A stretch of 63,624 nucleotides of DNA from Petrachloros mirabilis ULC683 (GCF_009939295.1 NZ_WVIC01000028.1:1-63624); one strand, 5' to 3'. Shown: positions 25,237 through 34,718, counted from the first letter of the stretch. Notes: generated by a model from the letters alone, not told the origin. Translations and numbers: made by a program.

Positions 25237-26643
25237 TTAGACAGATTTTGCAGTTTCTGAGGGCAAACTGACCTCTGTTTTAAAGCCAGGAAAAGTGACC
25301 GTAAAGGTGGTTCCCACTTGGGGCTGACTCTCGACCCGAATGGTTCCCTGGTGATTTTGGGCAATGGCTTGGGCAATGGCTAAACCCAACCCAGTGCCAG
25401 TGCTACTGCCAGATGAAGGGGTGGGGTCTCGCTGTCGGGATGGGTCAGCGCGATAAAAGCGATCAAAAAGTCGGGGTAGGGCATCAGCAGGCACACCCAC
25501 GCCACTGTCTTGCACCAAAACTTGCAATTCAGATAGCCCTTGACGTTGGGTGTGGATCAGGTGGATCGAGATCGAGCCGCCAGGGGGTGTATACACAATG
25601 CTGTTGCCGACCAAATTGGTGAACAAACGCACCAGTTGGTCATAGTCTCCCAAAAGGGTAAACGGCTCTGACCCAGGCAGCTCGGCTTGCCGCTCAGACC
25701 CCAGGTCAAGGGTGAGCTGGAGAGACTTGGCTGCTGCGATCGCACCTTGCTCTTCCACCACTGCCATCAGCACCGCATCCAACGGACAGGGTTGGAACTG
25801 GGTCTGAACCATGCCACTGTCCTGACGCGCCAAAAACAAGAGATCATCCACCAACCGCCCCAAACGCTGAGTCAGACGCTCAATCACCTCCAACTGCTGC
25901 CGTTGCTCCTGCAAATCCGGAGTCGGATCAGCCAGAGCCACCTGCACATTGGTTTGGATCAAAGCAATCGGATTCCGCAATTCGTGGGACGCATCCGCCG
26001 TAAACTGCTTAAGTTGTTGGTAAGATGCCCGAATCGGCTCAATCGCCAAACGCGACAAAAACCAGCCAATCGCCGCCACCAGACCCACCATTAGACTAAT
26101 GCCCCCAGCCAAATCAATCCCTAACTGACGCGTGGGCTTCGTGACCTCAAACCAGGGATGACTGATGCGCAGATACCCCAGCACCTCACCATTTACCTCT
26201 AAGCGATCGGTCAACTGACGCAGCCAAACATCCGGAGAAATTTCGACTGTTTCCCCACCAGCATCTAGATGAATCGGAATTGTCAAAACCTCACTCCAGG
26301 TTGACCAGAGTAGCTCACCCGTGGGATTAAACCACTCCAGATCAATACGATCATCTTCCACCGCCTCTGGGGGATTGCGAAAGCTGGCTTCCACATTAAC
26401 CTGATACCCAGTCCAATTGGGAGAAGGCAGCGCAGGTTCCAACACCAGGGAACGCTCCACCACCTCCGCCACATGGCTGAGAGTATCATCCACCCGCTCA
26501 ATCAGCGTTCCCCGCACATAGAGATAAAAGCCACTGGCAAACAGCAGCAGCAGCACTGCGGTCACCCCGGTATACCACCATGCCAATCGTCGCCGGGTGG
26601 TTTGAAATTGGGGCGGAATTTCGGAGAACGGCGCAACCGCCAT
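25237..26643 (-). CDS. Two-component sensor histidine kinase
   Basis: A 468-residue membrane sensor kinase. The layout is TM1 about 21-44, a periplasmic domain of about 125 residues, TM2 about 176-198, a HAMP-like linker, DHp with phospho-acceptor His220 (DASHELRNP) and HATPase_c with the N-box LVGNSIVYTPPG, DSGVGVP, FDRFYRADP and GTGLGLAIAQ. No response regulator is adjacent, so its partner is elsewhere. The gene starts 2 bp after hemJ ends on the same strand, so hemJ and this gene form an operon. The signal sensed is unknown. Confidence 0.9.
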   Translation of the reverse strand: MAVAPFSEIPPQFQTTRRRLAWWYTGVTAVLLLLFASGFYLYVRGTLIERVDDTLSHVAEVVERSLVLEPALPSPNWTGYQVNVEASFRNPPEAVEDDRIDLEWFNPTGELLWSTWSEVLTIPIHLDAGGETVEISPDVWLRQLTDRLEVNGEVLGYLRISHPWFEVTKPTRQLGIDLAGGISLMVGLVAAIGWFLSRLAIEPIRASYQQLKQFTADASHELRNPIALIQTNVQVALADPTPDLQEQRQQLEVIERLTQRLGRLVDDLLFLARQDSGMVQTQFQPCPLDAVLMAVVEEQGAIAAAKSLQLTLDLGSERQAELPGSEPFTLLGDYDQLVRLFTNLVGNSIVYTPPGGSISIHLIHTQRQGLSELQVLVQDSGVGVPADALPRLFDRFYRADPSRQRDPTPSSGSSTGTGLGLAIAQAIAQNHQGTIRVESQPQVGTTFTVTFPGFKTEVSLPSETAKSV

Positions 26644-26645
26644 AC

Positions 26646-27215
26646 TTATTCAGCAGTAGAATCCAATGCCATTTTTTCCTGATCGAGGCGGCGCTTGCGA
26701 GCATAAAGCTGAATGGTCACCGCCATCAAGACAATCATGGCAAATACAGCCCAGGCCGTCAGGTCGGTGGGCAAGCTACTCTTAAACACCGCCAGCATCA
26801 CAATCACCACCAGCATCACGGTGGGGGCTTCATTTAAAGCTCGTAACTGCTTACTACTCCAGCGACAAGTGCCCGCTTCGAGCTGTTTCATGAGCCGCTT
26901 ACAGTAGTGGTGATACCCCAACAGCAAAACAACAAAGGCCAGCTTGGCATGGAGCCACCCTTGATGGATCAGCTCGGGCTCGATGACCAACAGGCCAATG
27001 GCCATGGCCACCGTGACCAACATGCCTGGAGTGGTGATGATCGAATAGAGGCGCTTCTCCATCAGGTGGTATTGGGTTTTGAGAATGCTGCGGGCGGGTT
27101 CCGGCTCGGCCTCTGCTTCGACATCGTAGATAAACAGCCGCACCAGATAAAACAGACCCGCAAACCAAACCACCACGCCAACAATGTGAAATGCCTTAAA
27201 CCAAAAATACGCCAT
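26646..27215 (-). CDS. hemJ: Protoporphyrinogen oxidase HemJ
   Basis: A 189-residue membrane protein of the HemJ (UPF0093) family, which oxidises protoporphyrinogen IX in heme and chlorophyll synthesis in most cyanobacteria. The start MAYFWFKAFHIVGVVVWFAG carries the conserved His in the first helix; LITTPGM-type and HxKLxLV-type motifs (ITTPGMLVTV, LHAKLAFVVLLLGYHH) follow, with four or five TM segments. ATG at 27215 fits the family start; upstream in-frame codons are not conserved-looking. It is the first gene of an operon with the sensor kinase. Confidence 0.9.
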   Translation of the reverse strand: MAYFWFKAFHIVGVVVWFAGLFYLVRLFIYDVEAEAEPEPARSILKTQYHLMEKRLYSIITTPGMLVTVAMAIGLLVIEPELIHQGWLHAKLAFVVLLLGYHHYCKRLMKQLEAGTCRWSSKQLRALNEAPTVMLVVIVMLAVFKSSLPTDLTAWAVFAMIVLMAVTIQLYARKRRLDQEKMALDSTAE

Positions 27216-27370
27216 AAGCCTCTCGTGAGTGGGGATGCAATTCATCCCAAATTTTGCCACTGGTGCGCCAGGCAAGGCTGCGAATCGCAGCAACTTGTAA
27301 CATCCATTGTGCCGACCGAAAATTGTTAGAGTGAGTGCAGTGTCATCAACAAGTCAGGCCATCAGACTCC

Positions 27371-28066
27371 ATGGACTCATCAATTCAAGCTGTTCAGGCA
27401 CCCTATAGCGGCGGCGACGCCTACTATCGCACTCCCCCCCCTGATCTAGCATCCCTGTTATTGAAAGAGCGCATTATCTATTTGGGGCTTCCCCTGGTTT
27501 CTGCTGATGAATACAAGCGCCAATTGGGGGTTGATGTCACCAAGCTGATCATTGCTCAGTTGCTTTACCTGCAATTTGATGACCCTGATAAGCCCATCTA
27601 TTTCTACATCAACTCTACAGGAACCTCCTGGTATGGCGGCGATGCCATTGGCTATGAGACCGAAGCCTTTGCCATCTGTGACACCATCAACTACATCAAA
27701 CCTCCAGTACACACCATTTGTATTGGCCAAGCCATGGGCACAGCGGTGATGATTTTGTCTGCCGGTACTCAAGGCTGTCGCGCCAGTCTGCCCCATGCCA
27801 CCATCGTGCTCAACCAAAATCGTTCCGGGGTCGGGCGAGGACAGGCCAGTGACATTCAAATTCGAGCCAAAGAAGTTTTGGTCAACAAAACCGCCATGCT
27901 AGATATTCTGGCCAAAAATACCGGCCAAACCCCCGAAAAAATTGCCAAAGACACCGACCGCATGTTGTATATGACCCCCGAAGAGGCGAAAGCCTATGGC
28001 GTCATTGATCGCGTCCTCGCCAGTACCAAAGATCTACCCACGCCTCTGCCGGCTGGCGTATCGTAA
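27371..28066 (+). CDS. clpR: Catalytically inactive Clp subunit ClpR
   Basis: A 231-residue ClpP-family subunit typical of cyanobacterial ClpR. The Ser nucleophile region reads [10 protein letters not shown] in place of [10 protein letters not shown] (Ser replaced by Gly), the His region reads [10 protein letters not shown] in place of [10 protein letters not shown] (His replaced by Asn), and the catalytic Asp region reads DRMLYM in place of DRDYFM. ClpR forms a mixed ring with ClpP3 and is structural. The ATG at 27371 (MDSSIQAVQ) is used rather than upstream in-frame codons. Followed by a second inactive paralogue and then clpP. Confidence 0.92.
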   Translation: MDSSIQAVQAPYSGGDAYYRTPPPDLASLLLKERIIYLGLPLVSADEYKRQLGVDVTKLIIAQLLYLQFDDPDKPIYFYINSTGTSWYGGDAIGYETEAFAICDTINYIKPPVHTICIGQAMGTAVMILSAGTQGCRASLPHATIVLNQNRSGVGRGQASDIQIRAKEVLVNKTAMLDILAKNTGQTPEKIAKDTDRMLYMTPEEAKAYGVIDRVLASTKDLPTPLPAGVS

Positions 28067-28082
28067 GTGGGGGCAACAAACC

Positions 28083-28742
28083 GTGGATGAACTCTTACGT
28101 GTTCCTTATAGTGTGCCAGGGAGTCCCTACTGGCAGTGGATCAATATCTACACCCGACTCAGCCAGGAACGGATCATTTTTCTGAATCAGCCGATTACCT
28201 CTGGACTGGCCAATTCCATTGTTTCGGCCTTACTCTATCTCGACTCCGAGGATCAAACCAAGCCCATTTATCTGTACATCAACTCCTTAGGAGATCCGGT
28301 GCTGGCAGGCATGGCCAACCCCGAGGCGGGCATGATGCCTGTCACCGCCACCTTAGCGATTTACGATACCATCCAGCACATCAAGTCTGAGGTCGTTACC
28401 GTCTGCCTAGGACAAGCCGTGGGCATGGCTGCCTTGCTGCTCTCCTGCGGCACACCCGGTAAACGGGGGGCACTGCCCCATGCCATGATTGCCTTCAACC
28501 ATCCCCAATCTGGTATGCAAGGACAGGCGACAGATATTCAGACCAGTGCCAAGGAAGTGCTTGCGAAACAGCACCTTCTGCTTGAGATCTTTGCTCACAC
28601 CACGGGACAATCCATCGACAAGCTCTCCCATGATATGAATCGCATGTATTATTTAACCCCCCCCGAAGCTAGGGCCTACGGCCTTATTGATCAAGTTCTT
28701 GAGAGCGGCAAGGCGTCTACCTCGCTTCTAGTAACTACCTAA
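28083..28742 (+). CDS. Second ClpP-family subunit lacking the catalytic triad
   Basis: A 219-residue ClpP-like protein placed between clpR and clpP. It too lacks all three catalytic residues: [13 protein letters not shown] (Ser to Gly), [10 protein letters not shown] (His to Asn) and [12 protein letters not shown] (Asp to Met). The start is uncertain; GTG at 28083 ([13 protein letters not shown]) is the best in-frame choice, and a longer frame reaches back over the clpR end. The sequence is closer to ClpP ([16 protein letters not shown]) than to ClpR. An extra inactive subunit may alter ring composition. It is probably functional because the frame is intact. Confidence 0.8.
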   Translation: MDELLRVPYSVPGSPYWQWINIYTRLSQERIIFLNQPITSGLANSIVSALLYLDSEDQTKPIYLYINSLGDPVLAGMANPEAGMMPVTATLAIYDTIQHIKSEVVTVCLGQAVGMAALLLSCGTPGKRGALPHAMIAFNHPQSGMQGQATDIQTSAKEVLAKQHLLLEIFAHTTGQSIDKLSHDMNRMYYLTPPEARAYGLIDQVLESGKASTSLLVTT

Positions 28743-28798
28743 GATTGATTTTTCTAACCTGTTCAAGATCGTTCAGATTGTTTTTGGAGGGAGTTTCA

Positions 28799-29392
28799 AT
28801 GCCTATTGGTGTACCCAGCGTTCCCTACCGCCTTCCCGGTAGTCCCTACGAGCAGTGGATCGGGATTTACGAACGACTGTTCCGTGAGCGCATTATTTTC
28901 CTATCTGAGGAGGTCGATGATGGCATTGCCAATGCCATTGTTGCCTATTTGCTGTACCTGGACTCAGACGATCAAACCAAGCCAATCTATCTCTATATCA
29001 ACTCTCCAGGGGGTTCGGTCACAGCCGGAATGGCTATCTATGACACCATGCAACACATTAAGTCAGAGGTGGTGACCATCTGTGTGGGACTGGCGGCCTC
29101 CATGGGATCCTTTCTGCTGGCAGCAGGCACTAAGGACAAGCGCATGGCATTGCCACACTCTCGAATTATGATTCACCAGCCCTCTGGGGGAACTCGGGGA
29201 CAGGCTAGTGATATTCAAATTGAGGCCAAAGAAATCATTCGGGTGCGCCAGCAGCTCAACAATATTTATGTGGAAATGACTGGACAGCCTCTCAAAAAAA
29301 TTGAAAAGGATATGGATCGGGACTATTTTATGTCCGCAGAAGAGGCTCAGACCTATGGGTTGATCGACAAAGTGATTGCCACCAAAAACTAA
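28799..29392 (+). CDS. clpP: ATP-dependent Clp protease proteolytic subunit, ClpP3-like
   Basis: A 197-residue serine protease subunit. The triad is complete: Ser in [13 protein letters not shown], His in [11 protein letters not shown] and Asp in [10 protein letters not shown]. The N-terminus [14 protein letters not shown] matches cyanobacterial ClpP3, which pairs with ClpR and works with ClpC and ClpS in protein turnover. The start at 28799 has GGAGGG nearby. Its stop codon TAA (29390-29392) is the left boundary of a MITE-like element. Confidence 0.95.
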   Translation: MPIGVPSVPYRLPGSPYEQWIGIYERLFRERIIFLSEEVDDGIANAIVAYLLYLDSDDQTKPIYLYINSPGGSVTAGMAIYDTMQHIKSEVVTICVGLAASMGSFLLAAGTKDKRMALPHSRIMIHQPSGGTRGQASDIQIEAKEIIRVRQQLNNIYVEMTGQPLKKIEKDMDRDYFMSAEEAQTYGLIDKVIATKN

Positions 29393-29532
29393 GCGACTGT
29401 CTTTAAAGTCTTCCCATGCTCTAGATTTGCCCCCCAACCCCCCATTCTGGGGGGCTTTAATCACTCTTAAGTCCCCCAGAATGGGGGATTTAGAGGGCAG
29501 GTGCAAGGCGTTAGAAACATTTCAATCGCCTC
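29393..29532. repeat. MITE-like element, type A, abutting the clpP stop
   Basis: This 140-bp copy begins GCGACTGTCTTTAAAGTC and ends CATTTCAATCGCCTC, with internal C-run/G-run hairpins. The left flank is TAA (the clpP stop) and the right flank TGA, a decayed TNA duplication. Confidence 0.75.
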
Positions 29533-29564
29533 TGAGGGCGATGAGTTTTGTCAATCACCCAAGG

Positions 29565-30005
29565 CTAGGCGTTGGTTTGAGCTAGCAACAATTCCTTGAG
29601 CTTTTCGAGGTCATCTGCCCAACGCGGATCAGGCTGCTGGGATGAGTCTGCCCCACTAGAACCGTAGCTGGCCGTGGTGGCTTGACGCCCCTTGTTCTTG
29701 CGACGGGGGGCACTGCTTGCGGTCGAACTGGAGGGCTGAGTAGTGGCTTCTTTGCTTTTGGGTAGCGCCTTTTCAATTTTCAAGGCACTGTCCTTAAACA
29801 CATGGCCGTTTAATTTTTCAATGACTTGGTCGGCCTGCTCTTCAGTGGCAACGGTCACAAACCCGAACCCACGGCACTTGCCAGTTTTACGGTCGGTCAC
29901 AACCTTTGTGGAGGCTGATTCCCCGACCTCCTGGGTGAATAGGTTTTCTAGCTCCTGACGCTCAAGCTCTTTAGGCAAGTTGCCAACATAGAGACGCACA
30001 GACAT
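29565..30005 (-). CDS. RRM-type RNA-binding protein, Rbp-like
   Basis: A 146-residue single-RRM protein of the cyanobacterial Rbp group. RNP2 is LYVGNLP and RNP1 is RGFGFVTV; the domain covers about residues 2-80. The C-terminus is Ser/Thr/Gln-rich with a small basic patch (APRRKNKGRQ). Such proteins bind mRNA, are often cold-regulated and can affect thylakoid mRNA localisation. The leader upstream is unusually long (30006-30610 without genes). Confidence 0.88.
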   Translation of the reverse strand: MSVRLYVGNLPKELERQELENLFTQEVGESASTKVVTDRKTGKCRGFGFVTVATEEQADQVIEKLNGHVFKDSALKIEKALPKSKEATTQPSSSTASSAPRRKNKGRQATTASYGSSGADSSQQPDPRWADDLEKLKELLLAQTNA

Positions 30006-30610
30006 TCAAGTTACCTCCAGATGTAATATAAGCAAACTTCAATGACAATGATTCTCACGTAATCATTGCTAGCCTCTTGGCTCTGTAGTCCTTGGCCAAC
30101 ACAGTAACTCAATGGTCATTTGGCCGTGGATTCATGTCTGCCTCGGGAATCGATCACTGAGCGTTCAGATCTCCAACGAACGGTATTGCAACAGAGATGA
30201 CATCACAGATGAGGCTCAAAAATAATTTTATCCGCCAGTGAAGCGACATAATCGACTCAGGTGAGTTCGACCCACTGACTTTTTACTTCAATCATGATGC
30301 TTGTGGCACAGAAATAGATGCACCATTGTTAAACCTAGCACAGCCTTTGACCATAAAACATGCGCCTTGCTAGTGAGAGGTTATCTTTAATCATGGCGCA
30401 AGTCTACATCCTGTACACGGGAAAGCCAGCCGCTAACGCGACTGGCAAGTCTTGCTGTGTTGGGAGGAGGAAACCCTGATTTGAACGCAATCTGCGAACT
30501 GGGATTTCGCTAACTGTAAATAAATGTAACATCTCCGGAGCGTATCTGCAACGTTTGTTAACAATTTTCCTAGGGACTGATCTTGGTCTGATATGGTTGG
30601 TTCAGGCTTA
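30006..30610. other. Gene-free leader region, nothing firmly identified
   Basis: Six hundred bases upstream of the rbp gene hold no gene. A small hairpin (GCCAG...CTGGC at about 30427-30449) and purine-rich AGGAGGAAACC near 30463 are visible, but no known RNA family is recognised. It may be a long 5' leader, as found for some rbp genes. Confidence 0.4.
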
Positions 30611-30761
30611 GAGGCCGTCTGAAAAGCCTCATTCATCCCTGCATTAGCCCCCCCGACCCCCCAAAATTGGGGGGAGAAAGCCAAAAACGCTGCTCATTTC
30701 CCCCCAGAATTGGGGGGCTAGGGGGCAAGCGCAAGGTCTAAGCAACTTCTCAAACTGCCTC
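30611..30761. repeat. MITE-like element, type B
   Basis: This 151-bp copy begins GAGGCCGTCTGAAAAGCC and ends CTTCTCAAACTGCCTC, flanked on both sides by TTA (30608-30610 and 30762-30764). The two ends are inverted repeats and the middle holds C-run/G-run hairpins. Confidence 0.85.
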
Positions 30762-30825
30762 TTAAGCTTTAATAATAGAGTTAGACCCAGCTCGCTGTAA
30801 TTAGCGGATTGATACACTAAAATTC

Positions 30826-31527
30826 ATGGAAGATCGGCATAGCTCTCGAGATGTAAAGATAGATGCGGAGTTGCGTGCCTTACCATTTTTTGAAGGGCTA
30901 TCTGAAGAAACCATCAGCCTAGCGCTGGCTCATGTGGTGACTCGAGAGCATCCGGCCAATCGAGTGATTTTATTGGAGAATGACTGGGGAGGCTCGGTTT
31001 ATTTTATTTTGAGTGGCTGGGTCAAAATTCGCACTTACAATATTGATGGCAAAGAGGTAACCCTCAATATTGTCGGCAAGGGGGAAGTGTTTGGAGAAAT
31101 GGCTCCCCTAGATGAGGTGCCTCGCTCAACCGATGTCTTGACGTTGACGCCGACTAGGGTGGCCAATATGCCGGCTGCTGATTTTGTCCGGTTGGTGCAG
31201 TCTGAGCCCCAGGTGGGGATTCGCTTGGCAAAGCTGATGGCTCGCCGCTTGCGACAACTCAATCGTCGGCTACGGCTGCGTGAGTCGGATAGCACGTCTA
31301 GAGTGGCTGACATTTTGATATTTTTGGCTGAGGGTCAGGGCACCCGCAGTTCCAGCGGCATCCGCATTCCGAATTTGCCCCATCGAGAATTGAGTAGCTT
31401 GAGTGGTATGGCACGGGAGACTGTGACTCGGGTGTTGGGTAAGTTAGAGAAGAAAAAACTGATTGAACGCGACCAGGACACCCTCAATATTGTTGACATT
31501 GATGCTTTAGAGGACTTGATTCTCTAG
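30826..31527 (+). CDS. Crp/Fnr family transcriptional regulator
   Basis: A 233-residue regulator with an N-terminal cyclic-nucleotide-binding-like domain (about 15-135) and C-terminal winged helix (LSSLSGMARETVTRVLGKL recognition helix). The effector motif reads FGEMAPLDEVPRSTDV, where cAMP-type proteins have R-S-A; the change may alter ligand binding. There are no Fnr-type Cys residues. DUF2232 and CobT-like genes follow, but 185 bp separate them, so co-transcription is uncertain. Target unknown. Confidence 0.85.
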   Translation: MEDRHSSRDVKIDAELRALPFFEGLSEETISLALAHVVTREHPANRVILLENDWGGSVYFILSGWVKIRTYNIDGKEVTLNIVGKGEVFGEMAPLDEVPRSTDVLTLTPTRVANMPAADFVRLVQSEPQVGIRLAKLMARRLRQLNRRLRLRESDSTSRVADILIFLAEGQGTRSSSGIRIPNLPHRELSSLSGMARETVTRVLGKLEKKKLIERDQDTLNIVDIDALEDLIL

Positions 31528-31712
31528 GGTTAGATTCAGAGCATGAAAGGCATTGCCCCTTGAGAATAGCGAACTGTACATCGGCAGGTGCTTTTTGCGC
31601 TAGTGGAGCTATGCTGGCAGAGACTAGGATCCAGGAATTCCCTGTGTTGGGGGAAGACTGGGAAGCTATATGCCAGGGTTGATAAGGTTGACGTTGCCTG
31701 GGTTGCCAATTG

Positions 31713-32438
31713 ATGAGTGATCACGAATCTTCTGAGTGGGTCGAATTTGACGTTGGGCCACTCCCGCCCCGACCCTCTGCTCTTGCGGCTCAGGCGCAAC
31801 GACAGCGAATTAAGGGGCCTTTAGTGATGGTTGAGTCTGCCTTTTTTGCCAGCACTTCGGCATTAATTGGGCTGATCAGTGTGTATTTTCCAGCGGCTCC
31901 TGTGTTGAGTATGCTGCGCACGTTTTTCCCAATTCCTATTGCTCTGGCTTATCTGCGCTGGGGGCGACGGGCAGCCTGGATGACGACGGTGGTGACCGCG
32001 CTGCTCTTGGCGGTGTTGATGGGGCCGCCGCGCAGCCTTCAACTTTTTATTCCCTATGGACTTTTGGGTGTGGTTTTGGGAGGGCTATGGCGGGCTCAGG
32101 CGGGCTGGGGGGTGTCTATGGGGTGGAGTGTCTTGGTGACAACGGCGGGATTGTTTTTTCAAATTGGATTGCTCTCGCTGCTCTTGGGTACAAATGTCTG
32201 GCTGTATGTGAATCGGCAAATTACTAGCCTCTTGGAGTGGATATTTGTGAAGTTGGGGCTGTTGATTGAGCCGAGTTTCTGGGTTGTCCAAATTTTTGCG
32301 GTGGGGATGGTGTGTCTGAATGCCATTCTCTATCTGTTGCTGGTTCACCTCGTCTCATGGACGTTGCTGGAGCGGGTGGGCAATCCGATTCCAGCGCCAC
32401 CTCGGTGGTTGCAGGTACTTTTGGACTATGACGAATGA
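31713..32438 (+). CDS. DUF2232 membrane protein
   Basis: A 241-residue cyanobacterial DUF2232 protein with about six membrane helices starting near residue 40 (ALIGLISVYFPAAPVLSML) and ending near 225. The N-terminal 35 residues are hydrophilic. The family is related in topology to YbaL/ECF-S-like integral proteins, but function is unknown. The stop codon overlaps the start of the CobT-like gene by 4 bp (ATGA), so the two are translated together. ATG at 31713 is used; the adjacent TTG is less likely. Confidence 0.8.
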   Translation: MSDHESSEWVEFDVGPLPPRPSALAAQAQRQRIKGPLVMVESAFFASTSALIGLISVYFPAAPVLSMLRTFFPIPIALAYLRWGRRAAWMTTVVTALLLAVLMGPPRSLQLFIPYGLLGVVLGGLWRAQAGWGVSMGWSVLVTTAGLFFQIGLLSLLLGTNVWLYVNRQITSLLEWIFVKLGLLIEPSFWVVQIFAVGMVCLNAILYLLLVHLVSWTLLERVGNPIPAPPRWLQVLLDYDE

Positions 32439-33613
32439 TTGATGTCTATACCCAGAAAGCCCTGGGCGAAGCTTGGTTGGCTCAATACCGAGGGGTGTTG
32501 CCTGAGTTTGCCTGTGTGTTGGGTTTTACGGAAACAGGGGTGTTACCTGGAATTTCAGCGGCGGGGGCTACGCCTGAGGCTCGACGATCGACTGCGATCG
32601 CAGATGCTGAATTTTTAATCACCGGGCCCCAGGCAATACCCCGTCATCCGCTCCCCCCGCTAACCGCTGGCGCTTCCCCGGTGCTGATTTCCCGAGCCAT
32701 CACGGCTGAGTTGGGCATTCCTATCACCCTCCTCAATGCTGGCTTGCCCGTGGCACTGCCCCTCCCGAGTGTTGACTTGGGCGGACAGTCGGCTCAGTGT
32801 GTGACCACGGGTGAAGCCCTGCCCCTGAGGAGCGTTCAAACCTTAATGCAGAAGGGTTTAGCCTGGGGAGAGCAGTGGGCGCAGGCCCATCCTCATCGAT
32901 ACTTGATTTTGGGCGAATGCGTGGTGGGGGGCACGACCACCGCCCTGGCTCTGTTGACGGCTCTCGGAATTGCCGCAGCCGGTAAGGTGAACAGCAGCCA
33001 TCCAACCTGTAATCATGCTCAAAAGTGGCAGGTGGTGCAACAAGGGCTCGCCCAAACCGCAGGGGTAGAGTCGCTGATGCGCCAACCGTTGCGAGCGGTG
33101 GCAGCGGTGGGAGATCCAACCCAAGTGGCCATCGCTGCCATTGCCTTGGCCGTCAGCCGTACCTGTGGGGTGCTCTTGGCAGGGGGCACCCAGATGCTAG
33201 CTATTTATGCGCTCATGGAGGCTCTAGCTGAACGCGAACAGATTCCCTGGGTGCCCGCGCGCATCGTGGTGGGGACAACCCGGTGGGTAGTGGCAGATCC
33301 GACCGGGGATGCCGTCGGGCTGGCCAAGCTGATCGGGGGTGTACCGCTGATGGCCACTGCGCTCAGCTTTGCGGCCTCCAGTCATGAAGCCCTACGGGTT
33401 TATGAGCAGGGATTTGTTAAAGAGGGCGTTGGGGCAGGGGGGTGTGCGATCGCAGCCCACCTCTATCAAAGCTGGGGGCAAACCCAACTTTTAGCCGCCA
33501 TAGACTCCTTATGGTGCAGAACCTTAGCGGTGCGTCAGTCGAACCCCGAGGAACCGAAATTGGCTCCCAGCGACCCCCCCCACCACTTTGCAAGGCCAAA
33601 ATATCAGCGTTAA
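32435..33613 (+). CDS. CobT-like nicotinate-nucleotide phosphoribosyltransferase family protein
   Basis: A 392-residue protein of the UPF0284/CobT-like group. Visible traits include FTETGVLPGISAAGATPE near the N-terminus, VLGECVVGGTTTALALL with a Gly-rich loop, AVGDPTQVAIAAIAL and LLAGGTQMLA. CobT activates lower-ligand bases in cobamide synthesis, but this longer group is only distantly related and has not been assigned biochemically. It is translationally coupled to DUF2232. The clpS gene is 56 bp downstream. Confidence 0.8.
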   Translation: MIDVYTQKALGEAWLAQYRGVLPEFACVLGFTETGVLPGISAAGATPEARRSTAIADAEFLITGPQAIPRHPLPPLTAGASPVLISRAITAELGIPITLLNAGLPVALPLPSVDLGGQSAQCVTTGEALPLRSVQTLMQKGLAWGEQWAQAHPHRYLILGECVVGGTTTALALLTALGIAAAGKVNSSHPTCNHAQKWQVVQQGLAQTAGVESLMRQPLRAVAAVGDPTQVAIAAIALAVSRTCGVLLAGGTQMLAIYALMEALAEREQIPWVPARIVVGTTRWVVADPTGDAVGLAKLIGGVPLMATALSFAASSHEALRVYEQGFVKEGVGAGGCAIAAHLYQSWGQTQLLAAIDSLWCRTLAVRQSNPEEPKLAPSDPPHHFARPKYQR

Positions 33614-33669
33614 AATACACATCTACAAGATCAGTTGCCCCCTGAGCCTTGTTCATAGAGGATAAGCCC

Positions 33670-33951
33670 ATGTCTGTTGAAACCCTAGAAAAACGCTCAA
33701 CCGTCCGTAAGCTTGCCCCGCGATATCGCGTTCTGCTACATAACGACGACCTCAACTCCATGGAATATGTCGTTGAGGTGTTACTGAAGACGGTGCCCAG
33801 CTTGACCCAGCCCCAGGCCGTGAGCGTCATGATGGAAGCGCATACCAACGGGATGGCTCTCGTGATTACCTGTGCTCTCGAACATGCAGAATTTTACTGT
33901 GAGACCCTCAAAATGCATGGCCTCAGCAGCACCATCGAGCCAACCGAATAA
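33670..33951 (+). CDS. clpS: ATP-dependent Clp protease adaptor ClpS
   Basis: A 93-residue adaptor that delivers N-degron substrates to ClpC/ClpP. Core motifs are YRVLLHNDDLNSMEYVVEV, MMEAHTNGMAL and CALEHAEFYCETL, including the NDD motif and the His of the binding pocket (AHTNG). The ATG at 33670 is used; an upstream in-frame codon at 33649 lacks support. The aat gene in the same window makes substrates for ClpS. Confidence 0.92.
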   Translation: MSVETLEKRSTVRKLAPRYRVLLHNDDLNSMEYVVEVLLKTVPSLTQPQAVSVMMEAHTNGMALVITCALEHAEFYCETLKMHGLSSTIEPTE

Positions 33952-34082
33952 CATCAGCAGCTTGTAGTCAGGAGCACTCAAGGGTGAGGGTGTGATCTGC
34001 GTTGCCCCCCCCATCGAATCCCCTTGCTATAATTCCTGACTAGATTGAAAGATGAACCAGACCTGATACTTACGGAGGACTA

Positions 34083-34517
34083 ATGGTTTCACAGCGGCGA
34101 TGCGATCGTAATCGAAAGCGTTCCAAACGAAGAGCCATTTTTTGCCCGATTCATAATTGCCACCTCGACAGTGCCAGCCAGAAATTTGCCCTCTATGCTG
34201 ATCAGCCAGGGCAGCTACAAAGCCGAGGTATTGGACGTCGTCCCGCCCTCTTGCTGATTCAGACGATGACGGCTGTGCCCTTGACAGGTGAATGGTTAGA
34301 GCTGTTCTGGTGTGAGCAGTGCCAAGAAACGACCTGGTATCACGTTCATCGCCACGAAGACCGCACCTACTCGATTAGCCCAGCCCCCATCGAGTTATGG
34401 CAACAGGCCACCGGGGTCATCAACCCCAACGGCAATCCCTCAGTGGGTGAGTTTACCCGGCGTCAAGCTCGACAGGTGAAGTGGCAGGGTATCAAGGACT
34501 TTCGCAATCTCGGTTAA
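34083..34517 (+). CDS. Conserved cyanobacterial hypothetical protein with zinc-binding motifs
   Basis: A 144-residue protein with basic N-terminus (RKRSKRR) and two Cys-containing motifs, CPIHNCH near residue 21 and CEQC near 77, plus H-x-H residues after it (YHVHRHEDR), suggesting a zinc site. ATG at 34083 follows TACGGAGGAC. No function is known. A strong terminator follows at 34583-34614. Confidence 0.7.
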   Translation: MVSQRRCDRNRKRSKRRAIFCPIHNCHLDSASQKFALYADQPGQLQSRGIGRRPALLLIQTMTAVPLTGEWLELFWCEQCQETTWYHVHRHEDRTYSISPAPIELWQQATGVINPNGNPSVGEFTRRQARQVKWQGIKDFRNLG

Positions 34518-34582
34518 ACATTCTAGTGATCTGTCAGCTTTGGTTTGCAGGGTAGATTGAGTGAGATAAGAAGAATGGGGTT

Positions 34583-34614
34583 AAATTTTGAGGGTCTTCG
34601 CCCCTCAAAATTTT
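34583..34614 (+). terminator. Rho-independent terminator
   Basis: AAATTTTGAGGG pairs with CCCTCAAAATTT across a short loop, followed by a T-run. It ends the preceding hypothetical gene. Confidence 0.7.
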
Positions 34615-34629
34615 CCTGACGGCACACTA

Positions 34630-34685
34630 GGGATGTCACCCCTGGTCTCAGGTTGGTCGTACAATTGAGATCAGGGGTGCATCCC
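34630..34685. repeat. Long imperfect hairpin upstream of ndhO
   Basis: 34630-34650 (GGGATGTCACCCCTGGTCTCA) faces 34666-34685 (TGAGATCAGGGGTGCATCCC) with one or two mismatches over about 20 bp. The motif GGGATGCACCCC also occurs at about 135-147. It lies 34 bp before the ndhO start and could structure its leader. Confidence 0.65.
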
Positions 34686-34718
34686 CCACAGAACTGGACT
34701 CAACAATTGGGAAGTGGT

